A stretch of 64,000 bases of DNA. It comes from Bryoerythrophyllum caledonicum. Taxonomy: Eukaryota > Streptophyta > Bryopsida > Pottiales > Pottiaceae. A program made the translations under genes and the position numbers. Below, in pieces: positions 49,461-59,583 of this stretch. The stretch spans positions 20,033,332 to 20,097,331 of the forward strand of contig OZ020516.1 in NCBI GenBank assembly GCA_963971425.1, in the 5' to 3' direction. Positions within the stretch are counted from its first letter, which is position 1. Each line of letters begins with the position of its first letter. Below the pieces are notes generated by a model. The model worked only from the letters and a program-made list of their open reading frames with translations, had not been told where the DNA came from and searched no databases.

Positions 49461-49975
49461 TTGTATAAGCTCAACCTTTCACAAAAAGTTGGAATGCAGA
49501 CTCATTGTCAAGAGTTGTTGGCCGTCAACTTGATTGAGCTCTCTAATGGCGAATACGCTTGTGCGACAATTATGCCATTGAAGAAAGACATCTTTGGCAA
49601 CTGGACAAAGAAGCGGATGTGTTGGGATTACAGGCCGGTCAACTGTAAGACCAAATTAGACCGATATCCTATGCCCACGACGGAGGAATTATTTGATGCG
49701 GTAGGACACGCTAGAGTATTAAGTACTCTAGATTTGCGATCTGGTTATCACCGGTTATCATTGATGGTGGATGACCGGGTAAAGATTGCATTTTGAAGAG
49801 TTGATCAAAATGGGAGATATCAACTTTATCTTTGGAAGTTTCTCCCATTTGGCCTCAAGAACGCACTCGCTGAATTCAGAGGAAAATGTATCTAGTATTG
49901 ATTGATTTATCGTTTGCCCGATGTTACATTGATGATGTTATCATTTTTAGTAGCAGCCCACACGAGCATGTGAGG
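49461..49975 (+). pseudogene. Ty3/Gypsy reverse transcriptase remnant
   Basis: Recognisable RT blocks are NGEYACATIMPLKKD, WDYRPVN, DRYPMPTTEELFDAVGHA and STLDLRSGYHRL. After a stop near 49795, the other frame gives QLYLWKFLPFGLKNA. After another shift, RCYIDDVIIFS carries the catalytic YIDD near 49925 to 49936. Order and spacing are those of Ty3/Gypsy RT. It is nonfunctional because of the stops. Sequence past 49975 is deleted relative to a full RT palm and thumb. Confidence 0.9.
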
Positions 49976-50600
49976 TACAACAAGCCAAGGCGGATGCGTT
50001 GCAGAAGATTTTTGCTCCAAGCGACGTGTCACGACTTTGAGCTTTGCTTGGCTTGGCAAATTACTATCGCCAATTTATTAAAAACTTTAGCTTGATGTTA
50101 GGACTCATAGGAAAGGACCAACCATGGACTTGGAGACGGGTGCATCAAAAAACGTTTGCTACTTGGAATCTCAAGCTCGGTTCACCGCCTGTACTGCGAC
50201 GTTCGAATGCTATAAGACTCTTTCAGTTGCACGCGGATTGGAGTGTTGTGGAATTGGAGGCTATGTTGATTCAGAAGGATGATGAGGGACGAGAGTACAT
50301 TGTGGCGCTTCCTTTTAGGAGCAACAACAATGTAGAGTCCAACTATTTGTCTTGTAAGAGGAAGGCTTTGGGCGCGGTTTGGCCATAGCCCATTTTAGGC
50401 CCTATTTGTATGGGCAACATTTTACTTTGGTGACCGACCATCAGTTCTTGAAGTCGCTCATGGAATCAGACAAGTTCACAAGCAAGCTTGCTAGGTGGGC
50501 TTGGTTGCTTCAGAAGTAGGACTTTGACATTGAACATCGAGCCAATATCACGAACTTCGATGCGGATGGTCTATCTCGCAATCTAAGCCCTTCAGAAGAA
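49976..50600 (+). pseudogene. RNase H and connection remnant
   Basis: LGLANYYRQFIKNFSL marks the end of the RT connection. FQLHADWSVVELEAMLIQKD corresponds to the first RNase H strand with its catalytic Asp. Further along, the frames give SKLARWAWLLQ and a sequence resembling 'DADGLSRN', typical of the RNase H/tether junction. Several stops and shifts. Confidence 0.8.
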
Positions 50601-50879
50601 GATCCAACAGGTGCTAGGTGGTTTGGGGATTGTGATAGAGAGTCCGTCCCGGGGTGGCATGTTGTAGCTTCCCCCACGTTGATGTTTGGCTCCGCATCGC
50701 ATTGCGTGATTTGGCATCGGATGAGGAATCGGATAGGGCCCACATTGATAGCGATGTGTGGGATGATGGTCTAGTCTTGCACAAGTTTCAACATGGAACA
50801 CTTTCCCCAACTCTTTTTGCTATGGAGCGTGACCGTGTTGAGCACTGAATAGTAAGCTTCCGTTGGATAAACGGCCTTC

Positions 50880-51240
50880 TATTTCGGGTGTGGTCAGATG
50901 GGACTAGGCGCATAGTTCTTCAACCAGATCAGAGGGCTTTGTTGGTACGGCAAGTACACGAAGACCTAGGACATTTTGGTGTGCGACGGACGCATCCGAT
51001 GTTGCGCAGCCACTATTGGTGGACCAACATGTATCAGCAAATTGCCACGTATGTTTCTCGATGAAAAGTGTGATCATGCTGAATCCTACTTCAACATCTT
51101 AGCACCATAGTTGCAGCCTTTACCCATTATGGGGCTAGGCTACTCGAGGTCTTTGGACTTTGCTGGTCCACTTGTTGTGATTCCACGCGGAGCCAAGTAC
51201 CTTGACACATTACAATATGCTTGTATTTGTCGTGGTGCCT
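50880..51240 (+). pseudogene. Integrase remnant (HHCC domain and start of core)
   Basis: RQVHEDLGHFGVRRTH followed by HYWWTNMYQQIATYV matches the integrase HHCC zinc domain, with the terminal Cys pair disrupted by stops. MGLGYSRSLDFAGPLVVIPR follows at about 51129, corresponding to the start of the catalytic core with its first Asp. The remaining core, with the second Asp and Glu, is absent, implying an internal deletion. Confidence 0.8.
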
Positions 51241-51341
51241 ACCGACCTCAATTGTGACGTTTTTCCACGGGGGGTTACGTTTAACTACAGCGTGAGGCGC
51301 CCATGATGTTGGATGTCAACGAATGACCAACTATTCTTCGC

Positions 51342-51640
51342 GTGAAAGATGTGTTGTCGAGTGCCATCTTATTGCTTGAAGGCAAGGATGGCCGAAAGTG
51401 TCGAGAGTACTCAAAGAACTGTGCTCCTTACAATTTATCCATTGATGGGTCCGTGCATCCGGAGTTGGCCGTTGTGCTAAACGGTCTTCCTTGTTTCGTG
51501 TGTAAGGAGAAGAAGGGCGCGGCTACCATGTTGCTTTGTGACCATTGCCAGCGTGGTTGGCATATGGCATGCTTGACGCCGCCTTTTTCTGGTCTATCGT
51601 CCGGGGATTGAGCTTGCACTTGTTTTTGGAGGTCTTCGAG
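51342..51640 (+). pseudogene. PHD-finger-like domain 3' of integrase
   Basis: The frame contains CFVC, then MLLCDHCQRGWHMACLTPPF. This is Cys51-x2-Cys54, Cys66-x2-Cys69, His74-x2-Cys77 by position in this frame, followed by SSGD, a TGA where PHD fingers carry a conserved Trp, then ACTC. Its position after integrase suggests a C-terminal chromatin-reading module, comparable in place to the chromodomain of chromoviruses. That role is inference. Confidence 0.65.
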
Positions 51641-52089
51641 CCATGTTTCACCACATGGAACGGCTTGAATTCCTCCTGGACTTGTCACTATGTGGTGCGT
51701 TGCCATTCAGTTCTGATTCTGGTTTTGATTTAGGGATTTTCAAGGTGAGAATTGACGAAGAGATTGACAAGAGAGTTATCTAAGGCAATTGAAGATGGGA
51801 CTCACATTGCACCCAACCTAGCTTCTCTATGTTACTTCTTTTTATGCTTATTGATTTGGCGACAAGCGACAACATAATTAGATGGGTACAGTTGTTGCAA
51901 CATCATCATCGTGACGTTTAGTCTTGTTAGTGATATTTGGTCCTAGCTGGTTGGAGGATCTCTTTATTCGCTAAGAAGGGACTTGCGGGTGTACTACGTA
52001 TTCTTGTTTTAGTATATGTTTTTCATTTATTTGATGTTGGTTAGAACTCTTGATCTGTTGTGGTTATCGATCTTTCTTTATACGACAAC
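51641..52089 (+). other. Retroelement 3' internal region
   Basis: Between the PHD-like remnant and the 3' LTR. No domain recognised and no clear polypurine tract. Confidence 0.35.
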
Positions 52090-52430
52090 TGTCACGGGAG
52101 GTGGCGTCAAGGGCCTCTCTGTATTGTAGTGTTTTAGTGTAGATTAGTTTGTTATTAATCTACGGGTTTAGAGACGTACGATGGCGCACCGCATTCATCT
52201 GTGGATGATTTCCATCCACATAGGGTTCTGTGTGTGTATAGCGCGGCTCACATCCTTGACGTGACATCTTTGTCAATTCAAGCTTTGTGAATGAGTTTGA
52301 GAGTGTTTAGTGATTATATTTGCTTGTAAGTGATTGTTTATCATTAGTAAAGGCTTCGCACTGTCTTGCACTCGTTGATTCTCCCTTTGTGGAGTGTTTG
52401 ACTAGTCTTGTGATTTACTAATTATTCCTT
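52090..52430 (+). repeat. 3' LTR of the Ty3/Gypsy element
   Basis: It begins TGTCACGGGAGGTGGCGTCA and aligns with the 5' LTR over about 340 bp, including GCGCACCGCATTCATCT. The end is approximate, near AATTATTCCTT. Confidence 0.8.
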
Positions 52431-53515
52431 GAGGGTTTGCCCGATCTGACGACTATGAAGCTTTCAACTTAAACCGACGGCCTAGATGTTTCTAAAAAAT
52501 TTACCTTTAAATTAATTATACCCTATCTTTTTTAACTATGTGGCCTTGGTAAAAATATTCCACCGTACATTTCGTCTAACCGGACGTGTGGACGTTGCCA
52601 TCCGCCGGATGTTATTTGAACGCTTCTACCCTACAGGACGTCCGATTGGTAACTCAGATGGGAAATCATCGGGAACAAAATGGGAACATTGTAGTAATAA
52701 TATGGTCAAAAGGTAAATGAGAAGAGGGTAACCAAATGGTTTGGTTAGGAACCATATTAGATTTTACCATGAATCTGGTGGGGCATGAGGAGCCCAATCC
52801 GAACTTTTAGATGCCATATCTGGAATGAAGTCCCATATGGTCGTCATGTGCGTCTGCTTATTAAATGTTCCAGAAAAAGCACCGGTGCGAGCCCAGAAAT
52901 AAGGCAAGACGGAAAGCACATCTCGCATAAATCAAGGGCGTGCCGACGGACCGATTCTCTCTGCGCGGCCGAATCTCAAGCACCAAACACCAAGTCGGTA
53001 GATCAGCACCACCTTGAATCTACTCACATTCTAGACAGATCTAGTTTTCTGGAGTTTGGAAGAGTGTGCGATGCCGGGTTTTGTGTTGTGCATCTCCGAA
53101 AGGGATGCGCTTCCATCCAAGTTCTAGGTCTGATGCATGGCGTGATCGACGGGGCTACCGATTCTCGCACACCACCAGATTTGCCTCGACTGCTTCGCTC
53201 TTTGCTGCCCCGCACCTTCCTTCTTTCTTTTCTCACTTGTGTCATTTCTGCTGGCACCCAAACCCGTCACACACGACACAAGCTTGCCAGATCGTCAACA
53301 CCATCTACAGTCAGCCATGTTTGTTTTAACAGCTCGTCCTCTTTTCGAGCCACCCTTGTTTCCATCCAATAACAGTCAGCTCTCCCTACAACAACCCAAG
53401 CCAACTGTTACAAGGAAAACTCCTCATAACCGACGGGTTAAGCAGTGTCCATACATGGAGCGAGGAAAGAATTACACATCTACTTTTTTTTGTAATAGCA
53501 AAAATAATTACAAAT
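52431..53515. other. Unassigned, GC-richer stretch
   Basis: A 195-codon plus frame (52785 to 53372) and overlapping frames lie here, but none has a recognisable domain. Composition looks like frame-open noncoding DNA. No gene is claimed. Confidence 0.4.
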
Positions 53516-54467
53516 TTATCCCCTATATTACTTTGACAATTTCACACCAAAATCACATCAAAACTGCTTGGTTTAGTGCAATGAGTAAAGAAGAAGAAGA
53601 AAGCTTATATTTCTAGTTTAAACCGTAGGATCTCAATTTTAAGACTTATTAAGTAACATACTCCTCAAAATTTCATATACTTTGACCACATAGATCGAAA
53701 GCTTATGTTGTTAGAAGTAGTGAAAACGGTCCATTTTCTTCCCTGCGTTTAGTGGATCAACAAAATTTGACTTCGCTTGGTGTCCAATTTTTGCACTACA
53801 CAAGATCTAAATCCATTACCATCATGTTGAGCATGATACTAGTTCCTTGTACACCAATTTTTAGAGGTAAAGTAAGGCTATACCATGTTCAAAAAATTGT
53901 GCAAAAAGTGGAGGTTAAAAAATTGTCAATTCACGTTATATTATTTTTGTGAACTTAAAATGTTTTAGAATGAGAATTAAAATGGTCAACAAGAAGGTTT
54001 ACACCACATCTTGAAGCAGAAAAATAAAAAGTGGGAAATATGTAGATTTCTAAGTTTTATGTGGAAAGAAGAAGTATTTTGGTACCTTGCCCGACAATGT
54101 GTCATAATGTGTGAAAATGTTTGAGTTGGGTTAATGTGCTATTTTTCACTAGAGTCAAGGGTTTTTTTTTATACAATGTGAAAGGAAAAAATATTATTTG
54201 CTAGAGTAGGAAATCTCACATTCAATAGAGTGTCCTTGCGAAAGTTTTTGGAGTTGCCCGCCGTGCCCGCTCTCTCCATTTGAACTTTAAAACCTATAAC
54301 TTTTTCATTAAATGTTGAATTCAAGAAAAAATTGGACTCACACAAAGCTTTTAGTAATCTCCATCTACAATAAAAATTTCAGAAAAGTGAGTTAGAATTG
54401 TCACAGTAGGAACTTGCCCAAACCTTCAAGAGTCTCCCGAGGGAACTCTTGGTAATTTAGGGGTTAA
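53516..54467 (+). mobile_element. TTAA element copy G
   Basis: The body is 53520 to 54463 (944 bp), from CCCCTATATTACTTTGAC to GGTAATTTAGGGG. The right flank is TTAA (54464 to 54467). The left flank is TTAT, one base off. It contains the intact internal CTAGTTTAAACCGTAGG, which shows the unoccupied state of the site hit in the nested copy at 38.7 kb. Confidence 0.8.
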
Positions 54468-55285
54468 CCCAAGTGATTTCACACTTTCCCAATGAAAAGT
54501 GAATTACTGTACATCGTGGTCGCTTTCCGCACTCCCTTGCCCATTTTTATTTTTTTGGACCAACTATTTTCGCACTCGTTTGCAAATTTTATGGATTTCG
54601 GCATGTGCTGTGCAAGTGGCAGCGCAGATTTCAGCATCAAGTCTTCTAGATACCGTTATTCACATTTTCGCAGGTGTAGTGGCTGAAATCGTAGCCAAAG
54701 TTTTTGGTGCTTGATACTGTGTTGATGTGTGATCAGCACTGGCCTTGGAGGATCCTTGCTTGCTCACTTGTGTTTTCTTTTTGTGGTTGTGCTCTCATGG
54801 TTTGGAGTTTAGTGTGCAGTTGAAGTCGATGTTTGCGCACTTCATGAACTGGTAGTAGTTGAAGGTGACAAGGGCCACGGCCAATACAATTGTACATAGA
54901 AGCTACAAACGAAGTTTATGGAGCTTCTTGCACGCCATCATGGCCGCAGGTAGACCCTGCAAGTTCAAACAAGATACTTGTGTCATGTGATGAACATATG
55001 TGAAACCCTAGAAGATGAAGTGTTGTATTGAGAACCTTGAATGATCCAATAAGAGAATTTCAGGTGATCATTCGAAGTGAGGTGAGGAAAATATTATGTT
55101 TCATTGAAGAATGTGCGTACTTGCATTACAAAAAGACTATCATGTCTATGAAGCAGCTAACGACTCAATCCGAACAAGATTCTTGTATCTTGCAGCTCAC
55201 ATTGATCACAATACTACAATTTCTTGCAAAAAACTGGACTGAGCTATCTTCCACATTCTATTTGGAGACACAAATCATTTCTCAC
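54468..55285 (+). other. Exon-like fragments, unknown
   Basis: Two plus-strand pieces look protein-like: AVQVAAQISASSLLDTVIHI (near 54610 to 54670) and a longer frame at 55028 to about 55280 with IRSEVRKILCFIEECAYLHY. A possible acceptor (TTTTCGCAG) falls near 54673. I do not recognise the family. They may be relics of a captured gene. Confidence 0.3.
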
Positions 55286-55888
55286 TTAGGGGCGGTTTAC
55301 ACTATAGACCAAGAGCCGTGACCAAGGAAAATGGATTAATTTCATGGTCACACTTCCATGGTCACACTTCATAAAAATGTCATTTTTAAAGCCCTTGGGC
55401 CTCTCACTAAGTGTAAACCAAACTTGGACTGGGAGGAATGACCATGTACTAAAAAGTGGGCATGCTGATTTTTTTAATGAATGCCTAAAAAGGGCAATAT
55501 TTCCTATAATAACAAAGAAAATAAAACAAGCCAAAAAGACAAAAAGGGTGGCCGCCATTGTATCTACAGAAATATTGGGCCCCCTTCCCAAAAACAAAAA
55601 AAAAAAAACAATTAAAAAAATAATAAAACTGCATTTCAGGCCATGGTCCCCTCGTTTCAGCAACGAGAGAACCCATTTAGCCTCTCTCGCCGCAAAATCC
55701 GGGGGACCCTCCAACATTCTCCACTAGGCCTATTTCTAGGCCTTTTGAGGACCTCAATTCCTTTGGTCACTTTCCTTTTTTCCTCCTAGTGTAAACCCAA
55801 GTCATCCCGGGACGAGTTGATGGAGCCAATCACAGATTTAAGAGGGTCATGGGACGAGTTCTTGGTCCGTAGTGTAAACCGCCCCTTA
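55286..55888. mobile_element. 597-bp Harbinger-like MITE with TTA TSD
   Basis: The body is 55289 to 55885. The left end is GGGGCGGTTTACACTATAGA and the right end inverted is GGGGCGGTTTACACTACGGA, matching at about 24 of 26 terminal bases. TTA flanks both sides (55286 to 55288, 55886 to 55888). The 127- and 143-codon frames inside are on opposite strands of the same DNA and carry no domain. Confidence 0.85.
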
Positions 55889-55895
55889 GACGGTA

Positions 55896-56129
55896 CATTA
55901 TTTGTACAAGAAGATTCAGAGTGAATGGAATCAGATGGTTGGTTTTTTTTTATCATACAATTTTTTTTAGATTACTTTTTTTTACTTAATTTTTTCAATT
56001 TCAACAACTCCACATTATTTGTACAAGAAGATTTAGAGTGAATGGAATCAGATGGTTGGTTTTTTTTTATCATACAATTTTTTTTAGATTACTTTTTTTT
56101 ACTTAATTTTTTCAATTTCAACAACTCCA
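55896..56129. repeat. 117-bp tandem duplication
   Basis: Units 55896 to 56012 and 56013 to 56129 each begin CATTATTTGTACAAGAAGAT and differ at one visible position (ATTC/ATTT). It starts about 8 bp outside the MITE's TSD. Confidence 0.88.
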
Positions 56130-56842
56130 CCTATAATTTTCACATATTCATACAATTGAGAATTGAATTTATTTATTTATTTGGGCAACTCTCTTAAAAT
56201 TTACAAAGTTTTGGACAACTCTCCATTTTGAATTAATTATGTACAAAAGTGCCCATGGCATAAAGTAGTTATAAATTTCCAAAGTGCACTGCCATGTATA
56301 GCCAATGGCCGCTAGAAACTAATATTTAACAAAATATGGAAAAAAAGTCCAGAAATCAGAGCCTAGATCTTCCGCTTTCTAGGCAGACCGCTGAGAGAAT
56401 TTTTTTAACTCTATATAATCGTAAGTTCTCAGAGCGATATGACGTTATGATGTTGTTTTAAAAATGACAATATATATACTACAGTGGGAACACAATAAAG
56501 ATGCAGGAAGAATACATGCGTACATGAGATCTTGATTAGAAGATAAAGAGAATTTCCATTGACCGCCAATTATAAAATAGACCTGGCAGACAATACAACG
56601 TATTTTTCCAATTCTCTAACAGTACGCAAAAAACTTGAGTGTATATTTCAAAATAAGTTCTAGTCTCTAGAATTGTGTCAAAGAAAAGAATATTAGATAT
56701 GAAAGTGCTTGGGTTCTCAGTATGACTTTGGAAAGTTCAAAAGTCACATGCTAAACGATGGGTAGTTGGCGCGCTGCCAATGGAGATATACCTACCATTC
56801 AACTTCTGACCATCTAACTACGGCTCGCCCATACTTGCAGGC
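56130..56842. other. AT-rich, no gene
   Basis: No gene recognised. The first instance of the GC-rich motif (GGCGCGCTGCCAATGG) lies at about 56768. Confidence 0.45.
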
Positions 56843-57375
56843 CTACGTAAACGCCCAGTGCGCGTGCCATGGGCATTCCACTTGCGTCACATATTCAGGG
56901 ACGGTTGAAAATTTGTGGTGGCGGTAGATGAGTGGAAGGATGTCGGTTGCCACATTAAGAATTACTTCGTCTTTGGTTGGAGGGGTCAAATGACCTTGGA
57001 ACGGCCAGGGGATATAACACATCCAGTCTGGGATATGTCGGAGCGATCTTGGGTCAACATCAACAAACAATACTTGTTGGGGCTTGCAGACTTGTCTTGA
57101 TAGCTTCTTCTTTCAGAGAATGGACAACGTTTTGAAACTCCAAAGAAACTTGGAACTATCAGCTAAGTCACTTCTACTGTAACAAACGACAAACTATGAA
57201 AAACTCCTTCCAAGAGAATGTGCAACAAGAGCGGCTTTAACTTGCTTAGAGGCATTGTTGACAAGAGCCCGATGTTAAAGCGAGAGAGCAACATTTCCAA
57301 AAGTTTTTTTAGGCCCGGCCTCCGAACAATATTTCCATGAGGAAAATTAGTGGATGTTGGCTTCCAAGGGTCCAT
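56843..57375 (-). pseudogene. FCP1/NIF-like module 4 (degenerate)
   Basis: The minus-strand frame 57375 to 57163 reads RRPGLKKLLEMLLSRFNIGL then LSTMPLSKLKP. This matches the 'RPG..eFL.....F.iGiWSS....K' segment of FCP1/NIF (HAD-type) phosphatase domains. The next frame (57070 to 56843) reads LFVDVDPRSLRHIPDW, placed where the family has 'LLVDDSP.K...NP'. The N-terminal DxDxT-equivalent motif is not visible, and a frame change separates the pieces. Confidence 0.5.
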
Positions 57376-57743
57376 AAAGCAAAGAAGACGAGTGACGCAT
57401 AGTACAATATATTTTTGAATTTGTGATGGAAGAGTGTACAGACATCTGAAATGGAAGGATGTTCCTTGGAAAATTTTATAAAAACATTGTCATGTGCAAA
57501 TTATGGCTGGAAGTGAGACGTTTAACACGTCGACGGGCCGCCAATGGAGAAGGCAACAACAAAAGCATGAGAGAAAAACCACTCAAATAGAATTTTTGAG
57601 AATTATGAAATAGAGAAAAATAGTCTAGCAAAATTTAGGATGAATACTAATATTAAGTAATTACTTGAAATTGTCTTAAACATTTACCAATGTTAAGTAG
57701 GAAAAAATCCAGAGAACTAGTGAGGCTGTTTGAGGCAATTAAG

Positions 57744-58803
57744 CTATCTAAGGAGGGGAGGGGTGACTATCAACTTGGCCACTACTTCATTTGGACAACG
57801 TGGCTTGTCATAGCCCTCTTGGTGATAAGAGCAAACTTCTCGATATCTCGCACGGACCGTTGATCCCAATAAAATACGATGTTGACCTAGATTGGAGTTA
57901 AGCCTATAGTAATTTGGGACGCTGAATCTAGACTCCAGAGGTCCATTAAGCCAGGGCATCAACATACTAACAAGATACGACTGCCCTCTAGGCAATGTGT
58001 GCTTCAGGGGAGTATATGTGAATATTGATGGATGAACTGCATTAAAAGGATCATTGAGAGTATTTTGAAAGGGACATGATCAATCAGAAGGGTGTTCCGT
58101 TCATTAGCATTTGGCCCAATAAGATAGCTAACATGACTGAACAAACAAGCAAGCCTCTTTAGCAGCATGTCACACTTCATTGTTTTGGAATTCACCGAGG
58201 CAGAGGTATCACGATACGTAGAGCCCATCTCTCGAATGTCTTTCCGTAGGTTCGGGTACACTTTGCGTAGATAAGCCATGTGCATGTACGTAGGTTCGGA
58301 TTTTTTGGTGGACCAGAATGCCAAAGAAAAGTTGGACTGGCAAAATGCGTGGCCTTACATCAGATAAAAGACAAATCACAACTGACCTACAGAATTCCTC
58401 CACAAGATGATGACTACAGAGAATCACGTTCGGGGGAAATAGATGCGACACGGCCCATTTCATAAATTTCAAACGTTCCCGGCCTAGATTTGTGATGATA
58501 TGTGGCCTTCTTATCTTTTTTCCGATAACCACATCGTTCAGCCATTAGCAGTCCTCTTACTTCTAGGACAAGGTAGAATCTTGATGGACCTACTTGTATG
58601 TTCCTTCGAACAACTTTGGAGCTAACGCTAGTAGTGGAGAATGGGGTAGATGTAGTGGTCGGTGGGTCTCCGACTACTCTGGCTGCTCGAGGCCAAGCTC
58701 CATCAGAGGCCAACAATTGGTTGTCTTCCTCTTCAATGATAATACGATCAGCTATTGATTTGACATTAACGAAGTGGATACATTTAGGCCCCACCTCCTC
58801 CAC
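57744..58803 (-). pseudogene. FCP1/NIF-like module 3 (degenerate)
   Basis: On the minus strand, LVLEVRGLLMAERCG (about 58570) corresponds to the first HAD motif (family form LVLDLNGLL) with the nucleophile Asp replaced by Glu. Then come RERLKFMKWAVSHLFPPNVI (58470 region, after a frame change) and NTLLIDHVPFKIL (58080 region), matching the 'NTLLvDDSPyK' motif with the second Asp changed to His. At least two frame changes are needed. Upstream (58803 to 58600) is a low-complexity Ser/Thr segment. Dead copy. Confidence 0.55.
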
Positions 58804-58996
58804 TGGAGAAAGTACAATGTTGGATCATTAGCCTTCCAATCCACGTGGTTGGTAGGATGAACTTCAGGGAGGAGTGTGTATTGTTGCATAATGTTCAATG
58901 AAGCAATCGACAGCGAGCCATCGATAGGGTGGCGACTTGGGCTCTCCAGTGGGCTATCCTCCAGTACAATCATAATTGGATCTTCAGAGATCGGAA

Positions 58997-59506
58997 CTAG
59001 CTCTTAAATCTCTTCGTCAGAACTGTGCACTTGAAGGCAAAAGTCGATGTTATGCATTGAATAAGTGATGAGCCATGTGCAAGAGACACTATGATTAATG
59101 TAAGGGGCTTTATTTTGTAGAAAAATGGAATAATAGAAAGTGGTATCAAGCTTGGCAAAATGGGGAAATTTTGGCGTCGGCTGCCCGCTGTCGCCAAATT
59201 ACTATACAACGGTACGAGGGGGATGCCTGCTGCTTGTGTACACCAAAATGAAGTCATCCCACTGTGGGTCACCGGGAAAGAGCCGAGTGTTCCTAGAGGT
59301 GGGGTTCCTCCAAATATATTTGGGTACACGCAAGCGTGAGTCTAACAAAGCGGAAAGGTCTTTATGACCCCGGGGAGAACGACGTTCTTGTCCGACTCCG
59401 TTGAATCTAAGTTGAATGTCAGCGGATGCATGGCATTTAGAGGACTATTTTTGGCATTCTTGTAAGGACAATCGTCAAACAAGAGGGTGTTTTGGCTATT
59501 CGAGCC
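58997..59506 (-). pseudogene. FCP1/NIF-like module 2 (C-terminal half)
   Basis: From 59506 to a stop at 59342 to 59344 the minus frame reads NTLLFDDCPYKNAKNSPLNA then MHPLTF. This is the clearest second HAD motif in the cluster with both Asp kept. A further frame down to 58997 contains FPGDPQWDDFILVYTSSRHP in one register, paralogous to a segment after module 1 (SGDLEWEQFIWSYPSSKRP). No first-motif half was found next to it. Confidence 0.55.
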
Positions 59507-59583
59507 AATTACCGGTCACAATCATTGTTATGACAAGTTTTATTTGAATGAGAACCACATAAAGTCATTGCAGATAGTCTTTA

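Larger units (their letters stand above)
46335..52430 (+). mobile_element. Decayed Ty3/Gypsy LTR retrotransposon (~6.1 kb)
   Basis: Two direct LTRs enclose gag-like, reverse transcriptase, RNase H, integrase and PHD-like coding remnants in the Ty3/Gypsy order (RT-RH-IN). All are on the plus strand and broken by many stops, frameshifts and internal deletions, so the element is dead. LTRs begin TGTCAC. In their first 84 aligned positions I count about 11 differences, 9 of them transitions, indicating an old insertion with methylation-type decay. Exact 3' LTR ends and the TSD are uncertain. Confidence 0.88.

Noticed and set aside
52785..53372. 195-codon plus-strand frame
   Set aside because: No motif, no splice or start context, and Ser/Thr/Arg-rich composition typical of open noncoding DNA. 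Left as unassigned.
55286..55727. Overlapping 127- and 143-codon frames on opposite strands
   Set aside because: They lie wholly inside the 597-bp MITE, have no domain signature, and arise from its base composition.
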